From: Streptomyces sp. NBC_00513
GTDB taxonomy: Bacteria; Actinomycetota; Actinomycetes; Streptomycetales; Streptomycetaceae
Assembly: GCF_041431415.1 (NCBI RefSeq)
Contig: NZ_CP107847.1
Span: 1 to 64,000 of the forward strand
Length of the DNA: 64,000 nt
Reading direction: 5' to 3'
How positions within the stretch are numbered: the first letter of the stretch is position 1; each line of letters begins with the position of its first letter. Below the pieces are notes generated by a model. That model worked only from the letters and a program-made list of their open reading frames with translations. It was not told the origin of the DNA and did not search any database. Below are positions 1 to 9,000 of the stretch, piece by piece. Position numbers and translations under genes: made by a program.

Positions 1-36
1 GTGGCCGTGGCGATGGGGTCGGGTGGTGCGGGCTAG
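1..36 (+). CDS. possible 3' tail of a gene cut by the window edge
   Basis: The first 36 bases read as an open frame ending in TAG, with a Gly/Ala-rich tail (VAVAMGSGGAG). It could be the end of a plus-strand gene starting outside the window, but eleven codons are too few to judge. Nothing recognisable lies between it and the minus-strand gene ending at 193. Confidence 0.15.
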   Translation: MAVAMGSGGAG

Positions 37-192
37 TGGGAGCTTTAGTGGGGGAGTTGGGGTCCGCTGCGCTCTCCCGCCAGATAGTCCTTCCGGCTGC
101 GCCTCCAGGACCGTTGAAGCCCACTGCGTGGGCTCCGCCAGCCAAGGAGGGCGGGGCGGTCTTTCGATCGCTGGTCCGGGCTTCGGGGCCTG

Positions 193-720
193 TCAGGGGC
201 CTGCGGTCCACTCCTCGTCCGGGATGAACTCCTCCCACGCGCCCCAGGTCCATCCGCTGTACATCAGCAAGGGGCGACTCAAAACAACGTCTCCGACCCT
301 GACCCTGCGCAGAACGAGACCATACTGCTGCAGTGCCGGGTCTCCCGAGGGAAGCCATGACGCCTTCATGCCGTGCTGTTTCGCGTAGTCGTGGAAGCGT
401 TCCAGTGTGGGTGACCACAGCCCTCCCGCCGGCTCTCCGATCGACTGTCCCACCAGTGAAATTCCGCCGAGGGTGACCTGCGGGCCTGTCAGTGCCGACA
501 AGGCCACCGCCGCGAGGTGACCCGCGGTCGTGTAGTACGCGCTGACACCTTGGCGGGGAAAGTGCTCATGCCCGACTGCACCAAGACGGTCATCGTCGTC
601 CGCAGTCGACCGGCCCAGCGCGGCCGCGACCTCACTTCGGCGCATCCCGAACTCCAGCATCCCCACCGCCACGAGCGGGGTCCAGGACCAGTGGTCACGA
701 TCCATGTCCGACTTCACCAC
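193..720 (-). CDS. hypothetical protein, 175 aa
   Basis: I do not recognise a family. The protein has normal Streptomyces codon use and no signal peptide or membrane segment. The start is GTG at 720, chosen because a GAGGAG ribosome site sits about 7 bases upstream. The N-terminal part (MRRSEVAAALGRS) could form a short helix-turn-helix-like segment, but no complete DNA-binding domain is visible. The C-terminal half is rich in Trp, Gly and acidic residues (SGWTWGAWEEF), a composition often seen in small globular immunity-type proteins; that is only a suggestion. A short AT-richer stretch (721-824) upstream probably carries its promoter. Confidence 0.6.
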   Translation of the reverse strand: MVKSDMDRDHWSWTPLVAVGMLEFGMRRSEVAAALGRSTADDDDRLGAVGHEHFPRQGVSAYYTTAGHLAAVALSALTGPQVTLGGISLVGQSIGEPAGGLWSPTLERFHDYAKQHGMKASWLPSGDPALQQYGLVLRRVRVGDVVLSRPLLMYSGWTWGAWEEFIPDEEWTAGP

Positions 721-824
721 AACAGACTCCTCGCTTGTTTATGTCGGTTCCCGAGAGTCACTGCATCAAAATTGATTCAGCATGTACCATTGGCAGAAGA
801 AGGCGACATGCTGCATCGTTTCCA

Positions 825-1040
825 CTATTCAATCCAAGTACTCCAATTCATTCGAGGTGGATCGCACTGTCCAGATTCAACAGCATCTTCGATTGAATAG
901 TCGCCGAAGTACACGCAGTCCGGGTAAACCGGCTGCGCCCCGTACCAGCAGCCCAAAATGACCACTCCGAGAGCCAGGGAGGCCAGCAGGTGCTTCCACG
1001 TGGGAGGACCGGAGACAGGGCTGATCATGGGCACGAGCAT
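825..1040 (-). CDS. small membrane-anchored or lipoprotein-like protein
   Basis: A short protein (about 71 aa from ATG at 1040) with one hydrophobic segment (LLASLALGVVILGC) ending in a cysteine that could act as a lipobox, followed by an extracytoplasmic tail with two more cysteines (YPDCVYF and GQCDPP). The start at 1040 follows a GAGGG-like site; a longer frame from 1103 exists but would run into the region upstream of the divergent helicase. I cannot assign a function. Its 5' end faces the helicase gene, so the two probably share a divergent promoter region. Confidence 0.5.
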   Translation of the reverse strand: MLVPMISPVSGPPTWKHLLASLALGVVILGCWYGAQPVYPDCVYFGDYSIEDAVESGQCDPPRMNWSTWIE

Positions 1041-1164
1041 ACGGGCCCTCGCCTGGCCCACCCTGTCGGGGCCAGCCTCACGATCAACCACCCGAGAGAC
1101 CACGCGTCGGCTCGCCGGAAAAGTCTATAGCCTCGCACAAAAATCCTGGAAGGGATGGCCTGGT

Positions 1165-3837
1165 ATGTACGGTGTTCAGCTCAGGGAACACCAAGTCGAC
1201 CAGAAGTCGGCGTTCCGAAAGTGGGTGGGATTTCCTGCAAGGTCATCTGTACCCTCTCAGGGGGCTCGGGGCACGATCGTCTCCGCTACCGGGTCGGGCA
1301 AGACGATCACAGCCGCCGCGTGCGCGCTGGAGTGCTTCCCGGGCGGCCGGATCCTCGTGACCGTGCCGACCCTGGACCTGCTCGCGCAGACCGCCCAAGC
1401 GTGGCGCCTGGTGGGCCACACCGCGCCGATGGTCGCGGTGTGCTCGCTGGAGAACGACGCGGTGCTCAACTCGCTGGGGGTGCGCACCACCACCAACCCG
1501 ATCCAGCTCGCCCTGTGGGCCGCGACCGGCCCGGTCGTCGTGCTCGCCACGTACGCCTCCCTCGTGGACCGTGAGGACATCGACGCAGCCGAGGGCCAGC
1601 GGAAGATGCGCGGGCCGCTGGAGGCCGCCCTGGCGGGCGGGGAACGGCTGTACGGGCAGCAGATGGCCCCGTTCGACCTCGCGATCGTGGACGAGGCCCA
1701 TGGAACCGCCGGCGATCTCGGGCGGCCGTGGGCGGCGATCCACGACAACCAGCGGATCCCGGCCGACTTCCGGCTCTACCTCACCGCCACCCCGCGCATC
1801 CTCGCAGCAGCCCGCCCCCAGAAGGGCGCGGACGGCCAGGAGGCGGAGATCGCGTCCATGGCCGACGACCCGGACGGCACCTACGGCGCGTGGCTCGCAG
1901 AGCTCGGGCTCTCGGAGGCAATCGAGCGCGAGATCCTTGCGGGCTTCGAGATCGACGTCCTGGAGATCCGCGACCCCTCCCCCATCCTCGGGGAGTCGGA
2001 AGAGGCGCGGCGGGGCCGGCGCCTGGCGCTCCTGCAGACCGCACTTTTGGAGCACGCGGCGACGTACAACTTGCGTACGGTCATGACGTTCCACCAGAAG
2101 GTGGAGGAGGCCGCCGCGTTCGCGGAGAAGCTGCCCGAGACCGCCGCCGCGCTGTACATGAACGACGCGTCCGACGCCGACCTGGCCGCAGCCAACAGGC
2201 TGCCGAAGTCGTCGATCGACGCGGAGTTCTACGAACTCGAGGCCGGCCGCCACGTACCGCCGGACCGCGTGTGGTCGGCGTGGCTGTGCGGCGACCACCT
2301 CGTGTCCGAGCGGCGCGAGGTCCTGCGCCAGTTCGCCAACGGCATCGACGCGGCCGGGCGCCGGGTCCACCGCGCTTTCCTCGCGTCCGTTCGCGTACTT
2401 GGGGAGGGCGTCGACATCACCGGCGAGCGGGGCGTGGAAGCCGTCTGCTTCGCCGATACCCGCGGCTCGCAGGTCGAGATCGTCCAGAACATCGGCCGCG
2501 CCCTGCGGCTCAACCGCGACGGCAGCACGAAGGTCGCCCGCATCATCGTGCCGGTGTTCCTGGCCCCGAACGAGGACCCCACCGACATGGTCGCCAGCGC
2601 CAGCTACCGACCCCTCGTAGCGGTCCTCCAAGGCCTCCGCAGCCATGACGAACGACTCGTCGAACAGCTCGCCTCCCGCGCCCTCACCAGCGGCAAGCGC
2701 AAAGTCCACGTCCAGCGTGACGAAGACGGGCGGATCACCGGGGCCGGCGGTGAGAGCGACGGCGAGGACCAGGAGGACGGAGTCGACGCCGCTGCTGAGT
2801 CGGCCCTGCTCCACTTCTCCAGCCCGCGCGACGCCGCCACCATCGCCGCGTTCCTGCGCACCCGCGTCTACCGGCCCGAGTCGCTGGTGTGGCTGGAGGG
2901 CTACCAAGCCCTCATCCGCTGGCGGAAGGAGAACAAGATCACCGGCATCCACGCCGTCCCCTACGACACCGAGGTCGAATTGGGGGTCACCAAGGACTTC
3001 CCCCTCGGCCGATGGGTCCACCAACAGCGCAAGGCCCTGCGCGCCGGCGAACTCGAGGAACGGCGCAAGACCCTGCTCGACGCCCCGGAGGCTGGCATGG
3101 TGTGGGAGCCCGGCGAGGAAGCGTGGGAGGCCAAGCTCGCCGCCCTGCGGTCGTACCGGCGGGCCACCGGACACCTCGCACCCCGACAGGACGCGATGTG
3201 GGGCGAAGGCGAGGCGATGGTGCCCATCGGGCAACACATGGCCAACCTCCGACGCAAGGGCGCAAAGAACGGCCTCGGAAAAAACGAGGACACCGCGACG
3301 ACCCGGGCGGCGCAGCTCACCGCGATCGACGAGGACTGGGACTGCCCGTGGCCACTGGACTGGCAACGCCACCACCGCGTCCTCGCCGACCTGGTCGACG
3401 CCGACGGCATACTGCCCTACATCGCACCCGGCGTCACCTTCGACGGCGACGACATCGGCAAATGGCGGTGGCGGCAGCAAGAACCGGGCACCTGGGCGCA
3501 GCTGTCGACCGAGCAGCAGGAACGGCTGACCGCACTGGGCATCCAGGCCCCTGAGGCCCCGTCTCCCGCGCCTGCGGCAGCGCGTACCACGAAGGGTCCG
3601 AGCAAGGCGCAGCAGGCATTCCAGCGAGGGCTGACAGCGCTCGCGCAGTGGGTCGAGCGGGAAGGCACAGACCGACCAGTGCCACGCGCGCACGGCGAGG
3701 AGATCGCGGTCGAGGGTGAGGCGGAGCCCGTGGTCGTGAAACTCGGCGTATGGATCACCAACACCAAGCAGCGGCGCGGAAAACTCACCGCCGAGCAACT
3801 CAACGCACTACGAGAACTCGGCATTGTGTGGGCATGA
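1165..3837 (+). CDS. SF2 DEAD/DEAH-box helicase with helicase-associated domains
   Basis: An 890-aa superfamily 2 helicase, expected to use ATP to unwind or translocate on nucleic acid. Visible motifs in order: a Q-like start (LREHQ), Walker A ATGSGKT at residues 41-47, Walker B/motif II DEAH near 176-179 (VDEAHGTAG), motif III LTATPR, and motif VI QNIGRALRL around residue 440. The C-terminal third carries Trp-rich helicase-associated (HA, PF03457-like) modules with W-x-LGxW-like spacing, for example after PLDWQRHH. I chose ATG 1165 over the upstream ATG at 958 because a GGAAGGGA site precedes it, the protein then starts as this family usually does (MYGVQLREHQ), and the longer form would overlap the opposite gene. 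Such helicases are common in actinobacterial accessory regions; the role is not settled by context. Confidence 0.88.
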   Translation: MYGVQLREHQVDQKSAFRKWVGFPARSSVPSQGARGTIVSATGSGKTITAAACALECFPGGRILVTVPTLDLLAQTAQAWRLVGHTAPMVAVCSLENDAVLNSLGVRTTTNPIQLALWAATGPVVVLATYASLVDREDIDAAEGQRKMRGPLEAALAGGERLYGQQMAPFDLAIVDEAHGTAGDLGRPWAAIHDNQRIPADFRLYLTATPRILAAARPQKGADGQEAEIASMADDPDGTYGAWLAELGLSEAIEREILAGFEIDVLEIRDPSPILGESEEARRGRRLALLQTALLEHAATYNLRTVMTFHQKVEEAAAFAEKLPETAAALYMNDASDADLAAANRLPKSSIDAEFYELEAGRHVPPDRVWSAWLCGDHLVSERREVLRQFANGIDAAGRRVHRAFLASVRVLGEGVDITGERGVEAVCFADTRGSQVEIVQNIGRALRLNRDGSTKVARIIVPVFLAPNEDPTDMVASASYRPLVAVLQGLRSHDERLVEQLASRALTSGKRKVHVQRDEDGRITGAGGESDGEDQEDGVDAAAESALLHFSSPRDAATIAAFLRTRVYRPESLVWLEGYQALIRWRKENKITGIHAVPYDTEVELGVTKDFPLGRWVHQQRKALRAGELEERRKTLLDAPEAGMVWEPGEEAWEAKLAALRSYRRATGHLAPRQDAMWGEGEAMVPIGQHMANLRRKGAKNGLGKNEDTATTRAAQLTAIDEDWDCPWPLDWQRHHRVLADLVDADGILPYIAPGVTFDGDDIGKWRWRQQEPGTWAQLSTEQQERLTALGIQAPEAPSPAPAAARTTKGPSKAQQAFQRGLTALAQWVEREGTDRPVPRAHGEEIAVEGEAEPVVVKLGVWITNTKQRRGKLTAEQLNALRELGIVWA

Positions 3838-3925
3838 GACATGAGTGCTGCAGCTTGGGGTTGAGGCGTTCGTGGCGCATGGACGCGGAGGTACCTGCCC
3901 GCCACTTGGTTGAGGTCTTTGGTCG

Positions 3926-5155
3926 TCAGCCCTCTCCGCGGGCTATCAGATGCCAAGGCTCCCAGTTGGACAGTCGCCATTGCCCGGGCCATGGATCGGG
4001 GCGCGGGAGGGCGCGGTCGTCTTCCCTGATCCATCTCAGTCCGGCTGTGCTTGTTCGGCCGTCGGGGTGGGTTAGACGGACGGTCACCGTGCACGCTGCG
4101 GGCATGTCGTGCCCGACAGCGACGATCTCAAATGATGCGAGGGGAAGGTCCTGGTAGACGCGGCGTACTTCGCTGCGTGCCGCCTTGCCGTGCTTGGTGT
4201 GCAGGTCACGGCTGATGAGGTCGCTCAGGGATCCGTAGTTGCTGCGGACCCAGTACGTCAACAAACGCTCGGAGAGGTCGTAGGCGGGGTGAGCGGTAAA
4301 CGCCTCGCTGTCGGAAAGAAGCTCCTGTGGTGACCACTGTTCGTTGAGGCGGTTGATCTGCGCCTGGTCGATGAGCTGCCCGAAGGTGTCCTTGAGCTGC
4401 TTTCCCAGCTCGGACCAAGTAGGGGGCTCGGCAACTTCCTGCTGTTCCTTCTGTGTGGCGCGTGCCCAGTCGGCGACGGCGAACAGCCGGTTCCATGCCT
4501 TGGTGGCAACGATGATGTTGTCGTAGTTGAGGATGCTGCCGTGCACGATGCCGTTGCGGTACAGCTCGTAGACCGGTTCTTCCTTCGTATTTGTGCGGCC
4601 TTTGGTGAAGGTGCGGTGGGCATGCTGGAGGCCGCGGTGGTGGCCCACGACGCTGTCCCAGGCGTGTAGTTCCTCCGGGGTTCGGGCATGCAGGCCGCGG
4701 CGTACGGTCTCGAACTCGTTGACGAACCCGTCCATGACACTCAGCAGGACCTGAACGCAGGAGTAGAAGCGGCCGGCGAAGTAGTCCTCCTGGGCCTTCT
4801 CCACCAGGGGCAGGCGGCGGCGCATCGCGGACAGGTCTCGCAGCGGTCCGAGCATGAGGCGGAGGTGTTCGCGGTCGTTGTAGTGGTCGATGAGCATCTT
4901 CTCGGCCTGGTCCGGATCCTCGGGCGCTTCGGCGAGGAGGGCGCGCACCGCCGTCAGTGACAAGTGGTCGTGGAAGATCCAGTGCTTGTCGCTGAGCAGT
5001 TCGTAGAAGGCGTCGACGGTCCCGGCAAGCTCGTGCATGTCCCGTTCGATCGACTTGATCCGCGCCCTCATGGGCCACGCGAACAGGCGCAGGGCCTTCA
5101 GCTGTCGTTCCGATTCCAGGAACGAGGGGAGATCGCGAGCCGAGGCGTAGGACAT
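3926..5155 (-). CDS. HEPN-like domain protein, 409 aa
   Basis: A largely helical cytosolic protein of unknown role. Around residues 120-215 it has the layout of a HEPN domain: an amphipathic helix (YFAGRFYSCVQVLLSVMDGF) followed by the R-N-x3-H motif RNGIVHG, with R200 and H205. In HEPN RNases this motif forms the catalytic site; many HEPN proteins are abortive-infection or toxin RNases, but non-catalytic members exist. The C-terminal 60 residues are Trp/Pro-rich and not recognised. ATG 5155 is preferred over the longer frame from 5323, whose extra residues are low quality and contain a hydrophobic stretch unlike the rest. The gene is convergent with the helicase, 88 bp apart, so any link to it is only positional. 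Confidence 0.7.
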   Translation of the reverse strand: MSYASARDLPSFLESERQLKALRLFAWPMRARIKSIERDMHELAGTVDAFYELLSDKHWIFHDHLSLTAVRALLAEAPEDPDQAEKMLIDHYNDREHLRLMLGPLRDLSAMRRRLPLVEKAQEDYFAGRFYSCVQVLLSVMDGFVNEFETVRRGLHARTPEELHAWDSVVGHHRGLQHAHRTFTKGRTNTKEEPVYELYRNGIVHGSILNYDNIIVATKAWNRLFAVADWARATQKEQQEVAEPPTWSELGKQLKDTFGQLIDQAQINRLNEQWSPQELLSDSEAFTAHPAYDLSERLLTYWVRSNYGSLSDLISRDLHTKHGKAARSEVRRVYQDLPLASFEIVAVGHDMPAACTVTVRLTHPDGRTSTAGLRWIREDDRALPRPDPWPGQWRLSNWEPWHLIARGEG

Positions 5156-5960
5156 GGGTTGGATTGTACGAAGTAGCACTGACAACGCCGCCAGGATTCC
5201 GACCGCCCCCATGCCCGCCCCCTCAGAGCGCCGTCGGCCCCAGCATCGCTGGCCAAGCCGCTCCACAAAAGCGACGCTCCGGGCCCGTGCCAGCCCATTC
5301 AACTGGCCTTCTCCCAAGTCCACTGCCTCGCTGCTCGCGAAGCAGCAGAATCGGAATGTCGACGCAACCTGCGATACGGGAGGGAGAGATACTCATGGGG
5401 GTGAAGAACGTGAGCGGTGAAGGGGAGGTGGTAGCCGTCGGCTCGCCCCGGTTCGCTCTCCACGCTCTGGGATGGCGAGCTTTCAGGACTTGTGCGTAAC
5501 CGTGCTGCGCGGGGTGTGGGGACAGCCGACGCAGGCATTTGCCGACTCCAACGACGGGGGTCGGGACGGCGCGCCTTCTACGGCGTCTGGCAGCCGCCGA
5601 ACGATCCTGACGAGACGCATGACAATTCGCTTGGCCGCACATTCGGCACGCAGAAGACCTTGGAAAAAGTTAGGAATTCCTGGAAGCAAATCATACCCTG
5701 CAGCTACATACGTTCCTCATTCGACCCAGCCAGTACGCCGCAAAACCTCGTCTGGACTTTCCAAGGCAGAGGCAATCCACCACAGATCCTGAGTTCATCG
5801 CCATGAGCGCAGGCTATCGGACCGAGGTTCCGGCGCTCCAGCCGACACCACGCGAAGCCAGCGTCTCCCACCTGCGAACTGATCTCGCACCCCAAATATC
5901 CAAAACAGGGGGCACCGCTCATTTCACGGGTCGACTTTCATCGCGTTGATCGAATCAGAA
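5156..5960. other. about 800 bp without a confident gene
   Basis: This stretch lies downstream of the large toxin-like gene, where an immunity gene would be expected. I found only short frames. The best is 5704-5922 on the minus strand (72 codons, start ATG at 5922), with Cys/Trp residues but no ribosome site I trust and no recognisable family. Base composition is lower in G+C than the neighbours, which fits decayed or recently acquired DNA. No repeats other than the hairpin at its right edge were seen. Confidence 0.4.
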
Positions 5961-6002
5961 TGTGCTGGGGAGGATTCCTACACAATCAACCTCCCCAGCA
6001 CA
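5961..6002 (-). terminator. hairpin terminator after the ALF/Hint/deaminase gene
   Basis: A perfect 13-bp inverted repeat (TGTGCTGGGGAGG at 5961-5973 and its complement at 5990-6002) with a 16-base loop lies 7 bases past the stop codon of the large minus-strand gene. This is a strong candidate for a factor-independent terminator, so the gene is probably not co-transcribed with anything downstream. Confidence 0.75.
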
Positions 6003-6008
6003 CCATGG

Positions 6009-9000
6009 CTACTTCTTCCGCTTCCGCTTTCCCTTCAACGGCTCACAGTAGTCATTACTCCCGGAAAAGTAGACACACATCTCCTGGTCTTCATACAGGA
6101 TCGCAGGGACAGCCTGAAGGCAGCCCATTGGAGTCAATTTCGGCTGCGGCACCTCGGGAGGCTTCGGGCAAACGTAATTCTTATTGATGACAAAATCAAG
6201 CTTCTCGCCCTTGGGCCCGTTCTCCGCCATCTCCCACGCCAGCTTGACCTCGGCATGATGAGCCGTACCGACGTACTCCAAGAATTCGGGGAAGTCGTCC
6301 GAGGCTTCCAAGAAGTCGCTGATCTTCTGGGAGTTGGGCGATAGTCCACTCACGATGGGGCGCTGCCAGACACGCTCTCCATCGCGGAACGCAAAGCCGG
6401 AGGTGGCGTGCCCACGCGGCGAAGGCCCGAGTTCATCCAGCGCTTTGAGGACCCAGGCGGGACACACACCGTCGGTGTTATGGACGAGGACATCGACGGA
6501 GCCGGTGTTGACGTAGTAACTGTGGAGGTCATCGACGGTCAGGTCGTAGGCGGGCTGTAGGCCGGTCCAGCGATGAGTGTCGTTGACCTCGACGGTGGTA
6601 CCGACCGGCGTGCGCAGGGCGTCACCGGCGCGCAGGTCGCGTGCGTCGATCCAGCGCTTTCGGTTCTCGACCCAGTAAGGGTGGCCCGCCGTAGAGGTTA
6701 TGGAGGAGCCGTCGGTGAGGGTGACGTCGGTGAAGTTGCGGTCGTCGGGAGTGCGGATGGTGCGAGTGACCGCACGGGGCCCGGTTTCCCCGGTAGTGGG
6801 GTCGGTGGCAGTGATCCGGTCACCGACTCGGATCTCCTCGATGGGCACGGATGTGCCCGCGGCCGTGAGGACCCGCGTGCCGGCGGGGAAGCTGTGTGCT
6901 GCGTTCGAGGTGAGGCATTGGACCGCGCGCCTGGTGACACGCATGTTCTTCAGGGCTTCGACGGCGTCATCGAGTTTGCCGGCGAGTTTGCCGACGAGTT
7001 TGATTTTGCCCCAGGGCGTGACTCCCGCGGCGGCGACGGTGCATCCGAAGAGGGTGGGTTCCTTGATGCAGGCCTTGATGTCGTTGAGGCCGGTGACTTC
7101 CCAGATGATGTTCCGCAGGACGGGTGCGACTTCCCCAACCGAGATCTCGGAGTTCTCAAAATCCTGGAGGCAGGGGATCAATGGAATCATGGATTCGCGG
7201 CTGGCGAACGGCCGGCAGATCCGTTTGGGCTTTGCCTTCTGCTGCTGCTGCTGCTTGCGTTCCGCCTCTGCCTGGCGGAGCGCCTCGGCCATCTCCTTCT
7301 CGACGAGGTCGCGGACAGCCGTCCAGGCGTCCTTGGCCATGGTCTCGGCTTCGTCGCGGCTTTTGCCGGCGGCGAGGGCGGACTTGTGTGCCTGCTCGGC
7401 GGAGTCGTTGGCCTGCTTGGCCGATTGCCGGGCGTAGGAGGCTGAGTCATCGGCTTGGGCGGCGGAGTTCTCGGCGTCGGATGCGTCTTGGTTGGCTCGG
7501 TCGGCGGCGTTGCGGGCTGTGGCTGCCGAGTTGTGGGCGGCGGCGGCGCTGTTGGCGGCCTTGTTCGCGGAGGCTGTGGCGTCGTTGGCTGCGGTCTGTG
7601 CCTGGCGTGCTGACTCTGCGGCCTGCCCGGCGGCCTTTTGGGCGTCGGCTGTTGCCTGGACGGCCTTGGCGGCGGCTTCGGCTGCGAGCCAGCGGTTCTT
7701 CTGGGCTTTGGCGACGATGACGTCGCCTTCGTTCAGAAGCCGGTTGATCTGGTCGACGTGGTGGGTGGCCAGGTCGTCCTTGAGGTGGGCTGTGTGCTGG
7801 CCGGTGGCGATGAAGTCGTGGAGGCTCGCGGGCGATCCCGCGAGGGCGATTTTGGCGGCGGCTTTTGCTTCCTCGCCGCCGATGTTGGTCAGCTGGGCCG
7901 CGGCGACCCGCTCGTCCGCCATACGGGCCGCGTACTGGCCCGCCTGGAGGAAGACGGCGAGGGCCTTTCCGCTGCCGTTGGTGAGGGCTTTTTGGGCGGC
8001 TTCCTTGACGTGTGTTCCGCCGGTGTTGGTGTAGCGGGCCACCTCCACCCGCATCTCGGTGTACCCGGCGGTGAAGCGGCCTTCGTTCAGGAACGCTTCG
8101 ACTTGTTCGGGGGTGCCCTTCAGTGCCTCTGTGGCGGCGGTGCGGACGGAGGGGTGGGGGCTTTGTGTGCTGAGGTTGGCGACGCGCTGACGGGCGTCGC
8201 TGTGGTTGGCTTCCTTCCAGCGGGTGCGCAGGTAGTCCAGGACGTCTTGGTCGGTTCCGGACAGGGCGCGTGCGGCGGCGTCCTGGTGCCAGGGCCCGAG
8301 GAGCTTCATCGCCTGCATGGCGAGCTGGCGGCCCTTGGTGGCCGTCGCCTTGACGTCGACGTCGGGTCGCGCGGCTTCTGTGGCCAGGGAGGTCGCGGTG
8401 TCGTTGAGGGACAGGGCCTGGACCTGGAGGGAGGCGGATGCGGAGACCTGGGCTTCGCTTTCCGCTTTCAGGCTCATGGCGCGTTCGATCGCCGCCTGAG
8501 TGCGGGTCTCCAGGGCGCCGGCTTCGATTTCTCTGGCCAGGCTCGCGACTTCCTTGGCCTTGGTCACGGCTGCGGCCGCGGTGTCGGCGGCGTTCTTGGC
8601 GGCTTCCGCGTTCTTCTGTGCCTGGGCGCTGTAGGTCGCGGCTACGCCGGCGTGTTCAGCGGCGTCGTCGGCGTAGTCGGCTGCCTTGTTGGCGTGGGCG
8701 GCGGCGGAGTTCGCGGCGTCGCGTGCGCCGTATGCGGCGTCGGCGGCGCGGCGGGCGAAGCCGGCGGAGCGGTTGGCGGCGGCGTTGGCCGCGTTGGCGT
8801 GGCGGCGGGCTTCGATGGCTGCCTGGCGCGCTTCCGTAGAGTGGGCGCCCGCCGCGTCGGCGTAGTCGTTGGCTTGTTCGGCGGCTGCGGCGGCGGCCAG
8901 AGCGTTGGCTGAGGCTCCCTTGGCCGCGTCGGAGGCCAGGGCGGCCGCGGCGGAGGCGCGACCGGCGTTCTGGGCCGCCACGGCGGACTGGGTGGCGAAC

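Noticed and set aside
958..1164. N-terminal extension of the helicase from ATG 958
   Set aside because: It overlaps the opposite small gene, has poor residue composition and a better start with a ribosome site exists at 1165.
1243..3798. Long open frame antisense to the helicase
   Set aside because: It mirrors the high-GC coding strand, has Arg/Gly/Val-rich non-coding composition and no ribosome site.
7638..8912. Long plus-strand frames opposite the Ala-rich coiled coil (7.1-10.2 kb)
   Set aside because: These arise from GCG/GCC-rich codons on the other strand; residues are Gly/Val/Ala/Arg-rich without motifs.
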